A DNA stretch of 64,000 nucleotides from Cohnella thermotolerans DSM 17683 (GTDB lineage Bacteria > Bacillota > Bacilli > Paenibacillales > Paenibacillaceae): positions 1 to 64,000 of the forward strand of contig NZ_AUCP01000013.1 of assembly GCF_000429825.1 (NCBI RefSeq), read 5' to 3'. The translations under genes and the position numbers were made by a program. Of this stretch, positions 50,019-58,343 are shown in pieces (position 1 is the first letter of the stretch; each line of letters begins with the position of its first letter). The notes below the pieces were generated by a model. It saw only the letters and a program-made list of their open reading frames with translations. It did not search any database and was not told the DNA's origin.

Positions 50019-50743
50019 GTCAGTCTGGCCTTCTCCGCCGCCGTCAGCCGGCGGCCGCGGACGTTCATAATGAGGCGGCCTTCGTGCAGCCCCCAAATCT
50101 CGTCCGCGAACTTCTCCGCCAGCTCCAGACGGTGCATCGCGACGACGACCGTCGTGCCTCGTTCCTTGCACAGCTTTTTGAGCATCGCCATAATGTCCTC
50201 CGCCGAATGCGGATCGAGCCCCGTCACCGGCTCGTCCGCCAGCAGCAGCTCCGCGCCGTGGGCGATGGCCCGCGCGACGGCGACGCGCTGGCGTTCGCCG
50301 CCGCTCAGCTTCTCGGCGGGCTGGTGCGCACGGTCGATCAGTCCGACCGCTTCCAGCGTGTCCATCGCGTCCATGTAATCGTCGCTGCGAACCATGCCGG
50401 TCACGCGCCGGAACCATGACACTTGTCCGACCGCTCCGATGATGACGTTTTTGAGCGCCGTCTTTTTCTCGTATAAAAGCGGTTTCTGTTCCAAATAGGC
50501 GATTTTGCGGCGGATCTTCAGGCGCGCCATCGTCCCGGCCTTGCGGATGTCCTGCCCGTCGAACCGGTACTCGCCCTTCGTCCAGGGCTCCTTGAGCGCC
50601 AGGCAGCGGAGCAGCGTCGACTTGCCGCTGCCGCTCGAACCGACGATCGCGACGAACGTTCCCTTCTCCAGCTGGCCCCTGATGTCTTGCAGCACCGTTT
50701 TGCCTTGCGGCAATTTGCGGGTCAATCCCGATATCGTAATCAT
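50015..50743 (-). CDS. ABC ATPase, PhnC-like, without a permease
   Basis: 242 residues. Walker A GSSGSGKSTLL, signature LSGGERQRVAVARA, Walker B LLLADEPVTGLDP and switch H in VVAMHRLE are complete. It resembles phosphonate-importer ATPases, but no permease or binding protein gene is adjacent. It diverges from a gene with LexA-like boxes. Confidence 0.88.
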   Translation of the reverse strand: MITISGLTRKLPQGKTVLQDIRGQLEKGTFVAIVGSSGSGKSTLLRCLALKEPWTKGEYRFDGQDIRKAGTMARLKIRRKIAYLEQKPLLYEKKTALKNVIIGAVGQVSWFRRVTGMVRSDDYMDAMDTLEAVGLIDRAHQPAEKLSGGERQRVAVARAIAHGAELLLADEPVTGLDPHSAEDIMAMLKKLCKERGTTVVVAMHRLELAEKFADEIWGLHEGRLIMNVRGRRLTAAEKARLT

Positions 50744-50825
50744 CGCTGAACGGCTCCTTCTTCGGCAAACCTTATATTGATGATAAATTCCGCAATAAAT
50801 CTAGTTTATTGTATTCCGGAACGGC

Positions 50826-50875
50826 TTTCCATACGAACAAATGTTTGCTATAATGGGAACGGGAACATTTGTTCC
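50826..50875 (+). promoter_or_regulatory. Promoter with two LexA/DinR-like boxes
   Basis: TTTCCA (50826-50831), 17 bp, extended -10 TGCTATAAT (50846-50854). Box 1 CGAACAAATGTTTG (50834-50847) lies in the spacer and matches 13 of 14 positions of the B. subtilis box CGAACRNRYGTTYC. Box 2 GGAACATTTGTTCC (50862-50875) lies at the start site and matches 12 of 14. Confidence 0.7.
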
Positions 50876-50903
50876 GACTATTCTGACGAAGAGGTGGATT
50901 GGG

Positions 50904-51134
50904 ATGGCGAACTGCGAACATTTCCGTTATATGGAACCTTCAAGGGGAGCCCGCCCGTCTCGTGATCTTACCTTCAAATTTTACTCCGACGGGAAGCTCG
51001 TCATTGTCGACAACGATACCGGACATACGTTAAGCCCCCGCGATCTGAGCGGGGGCAGCTACGACTTCTATGCGCGCCAGCGGATCGCGTTCATCAAGCG
51101 CGACTTGATCGCCAAGCGCGAGAAGTATGCCTAA
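50904..51134 (+). CDS. Small hypothetical protein, probably SOS-regulated
   Basis: 76 residues: MANCEHFRYMEPSRGARPSRDLTFKFY, a central beta region (GKLVIVDNDTGHTLSPRDLSG) and a basic helix at the end (FIKRDLIAKREKYA). ATG 50904 has GAGGTG 8 nt upstream. Two LexA-like boxes cover its promoter. I do not recognise the family. The following 51135-51440 shows no gene or clear signal. Confidence 0.7.
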   Translation: MANCEHFRYMEPSRGARPSRDLTFKFYSDGKLVIVDNDTGHTLSPRDLSGGSYDFYARQRIAFIKRDLIAKREKYA

Positions 51135-51440
51135 GCTTTTGTCAGGGCAAATTTTTGTTGATCTTATTAAGGCTCGGCGGGAGACGGGACAGCTTCTCCA
51201 GCGCGGGCGTTCGGGATTCTGCCTTGAAGCGGGCTAAATTTTGCTGGTTGTCGGCTTTGGTGCTGCTGTTCTTCGGCATAACGGCAACTCACCCCCTGTC
51301 CTTCGCTTCGCGGCGAGGGCTTTTCTTTTCAGCTTGCCACCGCTCGCTCATTTACAAACGTTGTTTTCATCGCCATAATGATTTTATCGGCTTCGCGATT
51401 TCGAAGAACCCGAACGCCTCGGTTGAAGGAGCACGAACGA

Positions 51441-52190
51441 ATGAAGTTGAGCATTCTTTTCGATCTGGACGATACGCTGATCTACTGCAACAAATATTTC
51501 AATCTCGTTCTCGATCAGTTCGCCGACATGATGCTGGACTGGTTCTCCGGTTACGGCGTCGATCGCGGGACCCTTCTCGCCAAGCACACCGAGCTCGACA
51601 TTGCCGGCGTTCAGCTTTTCGGCTTCAAGAGCGAGCACTTTCCCCAGTCGTTCGTCGATACGTACCGCTACTTCTGCGAGCAGCACCGCCGGCCCAAATC
51701 GAGCGAGGAAGAGAAATGGCTGTGGGATCTCGGCATCAGCGTCTACGAGCATGAAGTCGAGCCTTATCCGCATATGGAAGAGACGCTCGACGAGCTGAGC
51801 CGGAGCGGACACCGGCTGCATCTGTACACCGGAGGCGACCCCGTCATTCAACAGCGCAAAATCGAGCGCATGAACCTGGAACGGTACTTTGAGGACCGGA
51901 TTTATATTCGGATGCGCAAAAATACGGAAGCGTTGAAGGATATTTTGCAAGCCGGCCGGTTTGACACGGATCGGACGTGGATGATCGGCAACTCGCTGCG
52001 GACGGACGTGCTTCCCGCGGTGGAATGCGGCATCAACGCGATCTACATGAAGCGCGAGCAGGAATGGACGTACAATATGCTGACGATTGAGACGCCGCCC
52101 CGGGGCGCGTTGCTGACTCTGACTGCGTTGTCCGAAGTGCCCCCCGCCATCGGCGAATATGCGCTCAAGTTGAAGGAATCCGGCGTTTAA
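51441..52190 (+). CDS. HAD-superfamily hydrolase
   Basis: 249 residues. Motif I is FDLDDTLIY, motif II the T in HLYTGGD, motif III/IV R and GNSLRTDVLPA. The cap and overall plan fit phosphoglycolate-phosphatase-like HADs; substrate unknown. ATG 51441 follows AAGGAG; codons upstream are not homologous. Ends in a very strong terminator. Confidence 0.87.
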   Translation: MKLSILFDLDDTLIYCNKYFNLVLDQFADMMLDWFSGYGVDRGTLLAKHTELDIAGVQLFGFKSEHFPQSFVDTYRYFCEQHRRPKSSEEEKWLWDLGISVYEHEVEPYPHMEETLDELSRSGHRLHLYTGGDPVIQQRKIERMNLERYFEDRIYIRMRKNTEALKDILQAGRFDTDRTWMIGNSLRTDVLPAVECGINAIYMKREQEWTYNMLTIETPPRGALLTLTALSEVPPAIGEYALKLKESGV

Positions 52191-52231
52191 GGCGGAGCGA
52201 ATTTCCGGACGAGGTCAGCTTCCTGCCGAAA

Positions 52232-52266
52232 ACGTAAAAAAAGGGGCATCGCCCCTTTTTTTACGT
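52232..52266. terminator. Bidirectional terminator
   Basis: ACGTAAAAAAAGGGGC and GCCCCTTTTTTTACGT form a perfect 16-bp stem with loop ATC, between convergent genes. The reverse-strand gene stops inside it. Confidence 0.92.
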
Positions 52267-52719
52267 TTAGTCCGCCTGCTCCTTCGCATCCCAATCCGTT
52301 ACCCCGTTGTCCTCGATAATGCCGAGCGTCACGTCCGAAATGTGCGGGTCGCCGAGCAGCTTGTCGCGTACGTGGAACTTGATATCGTCCGCCTCCGCCA
52401 GGCTCAGCCCTCTCTTCAGTTCGATCAGGCCGACCATATTGTCGTAGCCGACGCGGAACGCGACGCCAACCATGAGAACGCCGATGACGATCGTCGTAAT
52501 GCCGTCGATATAGAAAATCGATAGCCCTTTGGCTTCGATCCGGCTCTCGTGCACGATTTCTTTCATCGCTTTGATCAGGACGTAACCGTCGGTGGCCAAC
52601 GCCAGCAGCAGCACGGTCACGGTAAGCCACAACCCCGTCGTATGGGCGGGATGGGACAGCAAATGCATGCCTTCCAGAATCGTCTCGTAAGCCATTACCG
52701 TCACGACGACGGCGACCAT
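52267..52719 (-). pseudogene. Cation-diffusion-facilitator transporter, 5'-truncated
   Basis: VAVVVTVMAYETILEGMHLLSHPAHTTGLWLTV and YIDGITTIVIGVLMVGVAF are the middle and end of a CDF metal efflux protein. The first ~90 residues with TM1-TM3 and the HD metal site are missing. The upstream junction carries a short duplication (CTGTTCTGCC twice at ~52720-52740), a likely deletion scar. Confidence 0.7.
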
Positions 52720-52755
52720 GCAGAACAGGGCAGAACAGGCGGCGCGGAACCCTCT

Positions 52756-53895
52756 CTAAGGCTGGCTTGCGGGAAGATGAGTCAGCTTGTCGAACAGTTG
52801 GCGCACGCCTTCCGCCCATTCGGGATCTTCGGCGTAAGTGCGGTTCAGCCATTCGAACGGATCGCGGCCGGCGGGACGGCTTGCCCCCAGCTTTGCCACG
52901 AGCTTCGCCGCAATGTCCGAGGCGTCGGCGATGTCCGTGTTGTATTCCTGCCAGCTATGGAACACGTTGAACGGATTGTTGGCGATCAGCTTGGCTTGCT
53001 TGCCCGTCTTGGGCACGAACCCTTGCTCCTGGCCCGTGATGGCAAGCAGCAGGAGCGGATTCACGTCGTACTTGCGAGCGCTTGCCACGATGGCGCCGAA
53101 GTAGGGCTCGTCCGCGAGCAGCGAATTCCGGCTGCGCAAATAAGCCTTCACGGCCGCGGCGTCGATGTCTGCGTAGCGAAGCTCCTCGGGCATTCCGGCC
53201 TGCGCCTCGGCCGCTCCGGGTGCGGCCTGGACGTACGGCCGTTCTGGAACGGGCGACGCCTCGCCCGTCGCCTCCCGCTGCGACAGCCACCCGATCGCCG
53301 CGCCCGCCGACAGGGATAGTGCGAGCGCGATCCAGGCGGCGCGTCGGCTCCAGGCGGGCAAGCGTTCGGTTCCGGCGAGCGGATTCGCGAAGGCCGCTGC
53401 GGATTCCGTTCCGACAGCCGCAGCGGCAGGCGACGATATGCCTTCGGCTGTCGGAAGGCCTAATACGGAGAAAGCGGCGGTCCCGGCCGTGCCCGGCATG
53501 TCGGCCGCCGTCTCTTCGGAGTTCGCACCCGGTTCCCGACGAAGGCGCGCCTCCATCCGATCCCGGCTCGACCGGTCCGGCGAACGTTCATCGATCCATC
53601 GGCGAAGCGGCTCCAGGTCGATGCCGTCGTGGGCGCCCTCGGCGGCGCACGCCTCGAGCACATCTTCGATCGCGACCTCTCGCTGCTCCTGAACGACGCA
53701 GCGGCGAATAAGCTCGTTCACGATCCGGGTTTTGACCACAGGTGACAGATCGGGCAGCCTGCGTTCCAACGCGACGCGAACGGCGTCCGCGACGATCTCG
53801 GCTTGGCGGTGCCGCGGCAGCGGTGCGTATTTGGTTTGAACGTAGCGGCGAATGACGTGAATGTCCGTCGGCGTCAACAGCGCGGCGCGTTCCAT
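52756..53895 (-). CDS. Membrane protein with C-terminal glucosaminidase-like domain
   Basis: 379 residues. A cytoplasmic N-terminus (~1-180, low-complexity A/P/G after ~110) leads to a single TM (~185-203, AAWIALALSLSAGAAIGWL) and an outer domain with LLLLAITGQEQGFVP, NNPFNVFHSWQEYN, as in lysozyme-like/glucosaminidase folds. The E in GQEQG is the likely acid. Topology suggests wall cutting or sensing at the membrane. Confidence 0.75.
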   Translation of the reverse strand: MERAALLTPTDIHVIRRYVQTKYAPLPRHRQAEIVADAVRVALERRLPDLSPVVKTRIVNELIRRCVVQEQREVAIEDVLEACAAEGAHDGIDLEPLRRWIDERSPDRSSRDRMEARLRREPGANSEETAADMPGTAGTAAFSVLGLPTAEGISSPAAAAVGTESAAAFANPLAGTERLPAWSRRAAWIALALSLSAGAAIGWLSQREATGEASPVPERPYVQAAPGAAEAQAGMPEELRYADIDAAAVKAYLRSRNSLLADEPYFGAIVASARKYDVNPLLLLAITGQEQGFVPKTGKQAKLIANNPFNVFHSWQEYNTDIADASDIAAKLVAKLGASRPAGRDPFEWLNRTYAEDPEWAEGVRQLFDKLTHLPASQP

Positions 53896-53991
53896 CCGGC
53901 CCCTGGCCCCTTCCGTAAGCTAGCAATCTACTAATCCGTAGTGTAACATACAGGAAAGATTTGGGGGAAGGGACTGCAAAATGAAGCCGGC

Positions 53992-54300
53992 CTATGCCTT
54001 CGCGATCGCCTCCTGCACCGCCTCACTGCGGACGTAGGCTTTAATTTGCTCCTTCTCCGCGAACGTAAATTGATATTCGCAGTCGCAGCCCTCGTCCTGC
54101 GGCTCGATCTCGACCGGAATCCCCTGCGGCGTGCAGACGACGAGCGCCGTCAGCTCGATCAGATCGTCCGGGATCGGCGTCTCGGGGGCGGTCTCGAACC
54201 GCAGCGTCACGTCCACCCAATGCTCATTGCGCCGCTCCACGCGCGGTTCGAACGAGACGAATTTAAGTTCCGTGATCCGGTCGTCTCCGTATTTGAGCAT
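53992..54300 (-). CDS. Hypothetical protein, 102 residues
   Basis: MLKYGDDRITELKFVSFEPRVERR begins a beta-rich small protein with CDCEYQFTFAEKEQIKAYVRSEAV near the end. GGGAGG lies 9 nt before ATG 54300. Family not recognised. It is downstream of gltD past a terminator. Confidence 0.68.
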   Translation of the reverse strand: MLKYGDDRITELKFVSFEPRVERRNEHWVDVTLRFETAPETPIPDDLIELTALVVCTPQGIPVEIEPQDEGCDCEYQFTFAEKEQIKAYVRSEAVQEAIAKA

Positions 54301-54322
54301 CGTCAGCTTCCTCCCTTCCGGC

Positions 54323-54368
54323 AAAAAAATGGTTGCTCCCGGCGGCATCGCCGCGATCGGGAACAACC
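54323..54368 (-). terminator. Terminator after gltD
   Basis: Reverse strand: GGTTGTTCCCG, loop, CGGGAGCAACC, then ATTTTTTT. It lies 29 nt past the gltD stop. Confidence 0.82.
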
Positions 54369-54396
54369 TGTGTGGATAATGGCCTATTCCTGAATG

Positions 54397-55887
54397 TTAA
54401 GGCAGCATCGAGGAGCCCATCAAGTACTTGTCGACTTCGCGGGCGGCTTCGCGGCCCTCGTTGATCGCCCAGACGATGAGGCTTTGTCCGCGGCGCATGT
54501 CGCCGGCGGCGAACACCTTCTCGACGTTCGTCTTGTACTTGCCGTATGCCGCCTTGACGTTCGTGCGGCGGTCGGTCTCCAGTCCGAGCTGTTCGATCAG
54601 CGTGTTCTCCGGACCTTCGAAGCCGACGGCGACGAGCACAAGATCGGCAGGCCATACTTTCTCGGTACCCGGAATTTCTTCGTAAATCTTGCGTCCTTGC
54701 TCATCCACATAACGGCGGATTTGAACCGTGTGCAGCTCCTTGACGTTGCCGTTCTCGTCGCCGACAAACTTCTTCGTCAGCACGGAGAATGCGCGCGGGT
54801 CTTCGCCGAACAGCGCCTTCGCTTCTTCGTGGGCGTAATCGAGCGTGTAGACGTTCGGGAACTCCGGCCACGGATTGTTGATCGGATCGCGGGTCAGCGG
54901 AGCCTTGGGATGCGTACCGAATTGCGTGACGCTGGCGCAGCCGTGGCGCAAGCTCGTCGCCACGCAGTCGGTGCCGGTATCGCCGCCGCCGATGACGATG
55001 ACGTGTTTGTCCTTGGCGGAAATGTAGTTCCCGTCTGCCAGCCCGGAATCGAGGTAGCTCTTGATCGTCGAATTCAGGAAGTCCATCGCCGGATAAATCC
55101 CCTTGAGGTGGCTTCCTTCCACATTGCCGATGCCGCGAGCCTTCGTCGCGCCGCCGCACAGGACGACCGAATCGTATTGCTCGACCAGCTCTTGGGCGGA
55201 AATGTCCTTGCCGATCTCCGTGTTCGTCACGAACTTGATGCCCTCTGCGGCCAACAGATCGACACGGCGCTGCACGATGTGCTTCTCGAGCTTCATCGTC
55301 GGGATGCCGTACATCAGCAGACCGCCGATGCGGTCCGCACGCTCGTAGACGGTGACCGTGTGGCCGGCTTTATTGAGCTGCGCGGCGGCGGCGAGTCCGG
55401 CGGGACCGGAGCCGACGACGGCAACCTTCTTGCCGGTACGCTTCTTGGGCGGCTGCGGCACGACCCAGCCTTCTTCGAACGCGCGGTCGATGATCGCTTG
55501 CTCGATCGTCTTGATCGTTACCGGTTCGCCGATGAGGCCAACCGTGCAGGAGCCTTCGCAAGGCGCCGGGCAGACGCGCCCCGTAAACTCGGGGAAGTTG
55601 TTCGTCTTCGCCAGACGCTCGTAAGCTTCCTTCCACAGACCGCGGTAAACCAGGTTGTTCCATTCGGGGATGAGGTTGTTGATCGGGCATCCCGATGCGT
55701 TGCCGGCCAATTCCATGCCGGTATGGCAGTAAGGCGTGCCGCAATCCATGCAGCGCGCCCCTTGCGTCCGCAACTGATCCTCGGAGAACATCCGGTGGAA
55801 CTCGTTCCAGTCCTTGATGCGCTCCAGCGGATCGCGATCGCTCGGCAATTCGCGTTGATATTCCATAAATCCCGTAGGCGTCGACAT
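54397..55887 (-). CDS. gltD: Glutamate synthase small subunit (or GltD-like reductase)
   Basis: 496 residues. N-terminal Fe-S cysteines ([31 protein letters not shown]), then FAD ([21 protein letters not shown]) and NAD(P)H ([13 protein letters not shown]) domains. ATG 55887 is chosen because GGAGG lies 8 nt upstream; ATG 55902 and 55893 are weaker. No gltB lies within the window on this side, so it may be a stand-alone copy. Confidence 0.92.
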   Translation of the reverse strand: MSTPTGFMEYQRELPSDRDPLERIKDWNEFHRMFSEDQLRTQGARCMDCGTPYCHTGMELAGNASGCPINNLIPEWNNLVYRGLWKEAYERLAKTNNFPEFTGRVCPAPCEGSCTVGLIGEPVTIKTIEQAIIDRAFEEGWVVPQPPKKRTGKKVAVVGSGPAGLAAAAQLNKAGHTVTVYERADRIGGLLMYGIPTMKLEKHIVQRRVDLLAAEGIKFVTNTEIGKDISAQELVEQYDSVVLCGGATKARGIGNVEGSHLKGIYPAMDFLNSTIKSYLDSGLADGNYISAKDKHVIVIGGGDTGTDCVATSLRHGCASVTQFGTHPKAPLTRDPINNPWPEFPNVYTLDYAHEEAKALFGEDPRAFSVLTKKFVGDENGNVKELHTVQIRRYVDEQGRKIYEEIPGTEKVWPADLVLVAVGFEGPENTLIEQLGLETDRRTNVKAAYGKYKTNVEKVFAAGDMRRGQSLIVWAINEGREAAREVDKYLMGSSMLP

Positions 55888-56075
55888 CTTCATTTCCTCC
55901 ATCTGTCGGTGTTTCGCACGTAACAGCGCTAAAGGGCACTTTATTCATCATATCCGTCTGCGACTAAAGCCGCAAGACAGAAGCTTGCATAATTATTCAG
56001 TATTGATAGATCATCCTACCAGACAACCCGGTCGTTCAGAATGGATTATCTTCTCAATTGTTTGCACGATTGCGT

Positions 56076-56564
56076 CTATGCGCGTTTGCGTTCATAGAAG
56101 CAAAAGTCGTAAGGAACCGCGTTCTTCTCGTCCTGAACGCCCGGGATTTTGGACACCAGGTCCCATTCGGAACGGTCGAACGCCGGAAAATAAGCGTCGC
56201 CCTCGTAGCTTCTGCCGATCTCCGTCAACAGCATACGGTCGGCGTCCTTCAGCGCCAGCGCATATATTTCCGCTCCGCCGATGACCATGATCTCGCCGCC
56301 GCCGTATTCGGCGGCCGCTTCGTCGATCGAACGGACGAGCCGGCAGCCTTCCGGCGCTTCCTTAAGCGTGCGGGAGAGCACGACATTCGTCCGGTTCGGC
56401 AGCGGGCGCCCCAGCGATTCAAACGTCTTGCGTCCCATCAACACCGTCTTGCCCGTCGTCTGCGCTTTGAAGAAGGCCATGTCGGCCGGAAGTCTCCAAG
56501 GCAACGCATTGTCTTTGCCGATGACGCCGTTCGCGGCGACGGCGGCGATGAGCGTAATGGACAT
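56076..56564 (-). CDS. folA: Dihydrofolate reductase
   Basis: 162 residues. ITLIAAVAANGVIGKDNALPWRLPADMAFFK, VLMGRKTFESLGRPLPNRTNVVLSR and VIGGAEIYALAL are complete DHFR motifs; the catalytic acidic residue is D in LPADM. ATG 56564 is 8 nt after AAGGGTG. It follows thyA but a terminator lies between them. Confidence 0.96.
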   Translation of the reverse strand: MSITLIAAVAANGVIGKDNALPWRLPADMAFFKAQTTGKTVLMGRKTFESLGRPLPNRTNVVLSRTLKEAPEGCRLVRSIDEAAAEYGGGEIMVIGGAEIYALALKDADRMLLTEIGRSYEGDAYFPAFDRSEWDLVSKIPGVQDEKNAVPYDFCFYERKRA

Positions 56565-56683
56565 AAGCGACACCCTTACTTTTGTGTTATTTCCATCATA
56601 CCATAAGGCCTTAATTCGTGACTACCGAACAATCGGTTACAAATGTCTGGAAACGTTCGGATACGATTGGCCAGCAAGCGATG

Positions 56684-56705
56684 AAAAAAGCGTCCTTCCG
56701 GACGC
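56684..56705 (-). terminator. Terminator between thyA and folA
   Basis: Reverse strand: GCGTCC, loop GGAA, GGACGC, then TTTTTT. It lies 13 nt past the thyA stop. Confidence 0.8.
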
Positions 56706-56718
56706 CCTCCGCGCTCCC

Positions 56719-57513
56719 TTATACGGCCACCGGCGCTTTAATGCCGGGATGATACCGGTAGCCCTCGAACTCGAAATCTTCGAACGTATAATCGAAGATC
56801 GACTCCGGCTTCCGCTTGATGATCAGCTTCGGAAGCGGATACGGCTCGCGGGTAAGCTGCAGGTTCACTTGCTCCAGATGGTTGGCGTAAATATGCACGT
56901 CTCCTCCCGACCAGATGAATTCGCCGGGCTCCAAATCGCACTGCTGCGCCACCATATGGGTCAGAAGAGCGTAAGAGGCGATATTGAACGGAAGGCCTAG
57001 GAACGTGTCGACCGAGCGCATCGTCAGCATGCAGCTCAGCTTGCCTTCGGCAACGTAAAATTGGAAAACGAAGTGGCACGGCGGCAGCTTCATCCGGTCG
57101 ATCTCCCCCACGTTCCAGGCGCTGACGAGATGACGGCGGGAATCGGGATTGTTCTTGATGGCCTCGACGACCTGCGCGATCTGGTCGATCGTCCGCCCGT
57201 CCGCCGTCTCCCACGCTCGCCATTGGGAGCCGTAGACGGGACCGAGATCGCCGTTCTCGTCCGCCCATTCGTCCCAGATCGTCACGCCGTTTTCCTTCAG
57301 GTAACGGATGTTCGTATCTCCGCGCAGAAACCAGAGCAGCTCGTGAACGACCGATTTCAGATGAATACGCTTCGTCGTGACGAGCGGAAACCCTTCGGAC
57401 AAGTCGAACCGGAGCTGCCGTCCGAAGACGCTAAGCGTCCCCGTACCCGTCCGGTCGTCCTTCCGCACCCCGTGATCGAGAATATCCTGCAACAGATCCA
57501 AATAATTGCGCAA
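56719..57513 (-). CDS. thyA: Thymidylate synthase (ThyA)
   Basis: 264 residues, the E. coli ThyA length. [30 protein letters not shown], the catalytic cysteine in [30 protein letters not shown] and [10 protein letters not shown] are diagnostic. TTG 57513 matches the family start (MRNYL); an upstream GTG is possible but adds unmatched residues. Converts dUMP to dTMP, making dihydrofolate for FolA. Confidence 0.96.
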   Translation of the reverse strand: MRNYLDLLQDILDHGVRKDDRTGTGTLSVFGRQLRFDLSEGFPLVTTKRIHLKSVVHELLWFLRGDTNIRYLKENGVTIWDEWADENGDLGPVYGSQWRAWETADGRTIDQIAQVVEAIKNNPDSRRHLVSAWNVGEIDRMKLPPCHFVFQFYVAEGKLSCMLTMRSVDTFLGLPFNIASYALLTHMVAQQCDLEPGEFIWSGGDVHIYANHLEQVNLQLTREPYPLPKLIIKRKPESIFDYTFEDFEFEGYRYHPGIKAPVAV

Positions 57514-57605
57514 CGCCAACACACCTTTTTGTCGTCTTTTTATGGATGATTGTATCATTGGGCGCTCCGCCTGTCGACTTCTCGATGGTCGCACGCAAGG
57601 ACACT

Positions 57606-58094
57606 TTAATTTTGCGAAAATTGCTCCAGCCGGCGCCGCTTCCGGTGCTCGTACCTTTCCGGCGCGCTCTCGTGCAGCTTGCGTTCCTCCTCCGTCTCCG
57701 GGTAGACGGGCGGCACTTCCGTCGGGCGGCCCTCCTCGTCCACGGCTACGAACGTGCTGAACGCCGTCACCGTCTCCCGGCGCTCGCCGGTTTCCAAATT
57801 TTCGGCCCGGACGATGCAGTACAGCTCCATGGACGTGCGCCGGGTCCAGGTGACGAACGCCTCGAGCTCCACCGCCTCGCCCATCCGGATCGGCGACTTG
57901 AAATCCAGGCTGTCCGTCGAAGCGGTAACGACCCTTCTTCCGCAATGACGCATCGCCGCAATGACACAAACTTCGTCGATGAATTTCATCAGATTGCCGC
58001 CGAACATCGTGCCGTGGTAATTGGTGTCGCCCGGAAAAACGAGCGTCGTCTGGATGGAACGCGACCTGCTGATCGGTTTGGCCTTTGTCTCCAT
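57606..58094 (-). CDS. Acyl-CoA thioesterase, hotdog fold
   Basis: 162 residues, YciA/BFIT type. [33 protein letters not shown] contains the hotdog helix and catalytic Asp; [18 protein letters not shown] follows. Length and the basic C-terminal tail match Bacillus YkhA. ATG 58094 has AGGAG upstream. The 58095-58340 gap carries only the divergent promoters. Confidence 0.9.
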   Translation of the reverse strand: METKAKPISRSRSIQTTLVFPGDTNYHGTMFGGNLMKFIDEVCVIAAMRHCGRRVVTASTDSLDFKSPIRMGEAVELEAFVTWTRRTSMELYCIVRAENLETGERRETVTAFSTFVAVDEEGRPTEVPPVYPETEEERKLHESAPERYEHRKRRRLEQFSQN

Positions 58095-58326
58095 AATGAT
58101 TGCTCCTCTCTGCGGGCTGCCGCCGCCTGTCTGTTCCATTATAGTCTTTCCGAGGGACGGAAGACGAGACGGAGTCCGGAATATTTTTTCTCCTGCTGGC
58201 CGCAGCAGTGGTCAAAAGGGCAAGCGAGGCGTAAAATGTAAATCAATGATTTCCTCTTTTGAACGTTGCAGAAAGTTTAAGTTCGAGGGCTTCGATAGAA
58301 GTTTTTCTTATCGAACGCCGTCACCC

Positions 58327-58343
58327 GGGAGGAATGAGCCATT
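58327..58343 (+). promoter_or_regulatory. Strong ribosome site with ATT start codon (SgrR-like gene)
   Basis: GGGAGG (58327-58332), 8-nt spacer, ATT (58341-58343). The codon two before ATT in this frame is the stop TGA. ATG 58334 in the spacer is out of frame. Confidence 0.6.

Noticed and set aside
50841-50903. Earlier start (ATG 50841) for the small LexA-box gene
   Set aside because: It lies inside the promoter and LexA box; ATG 50904 has a proper ribosome site.
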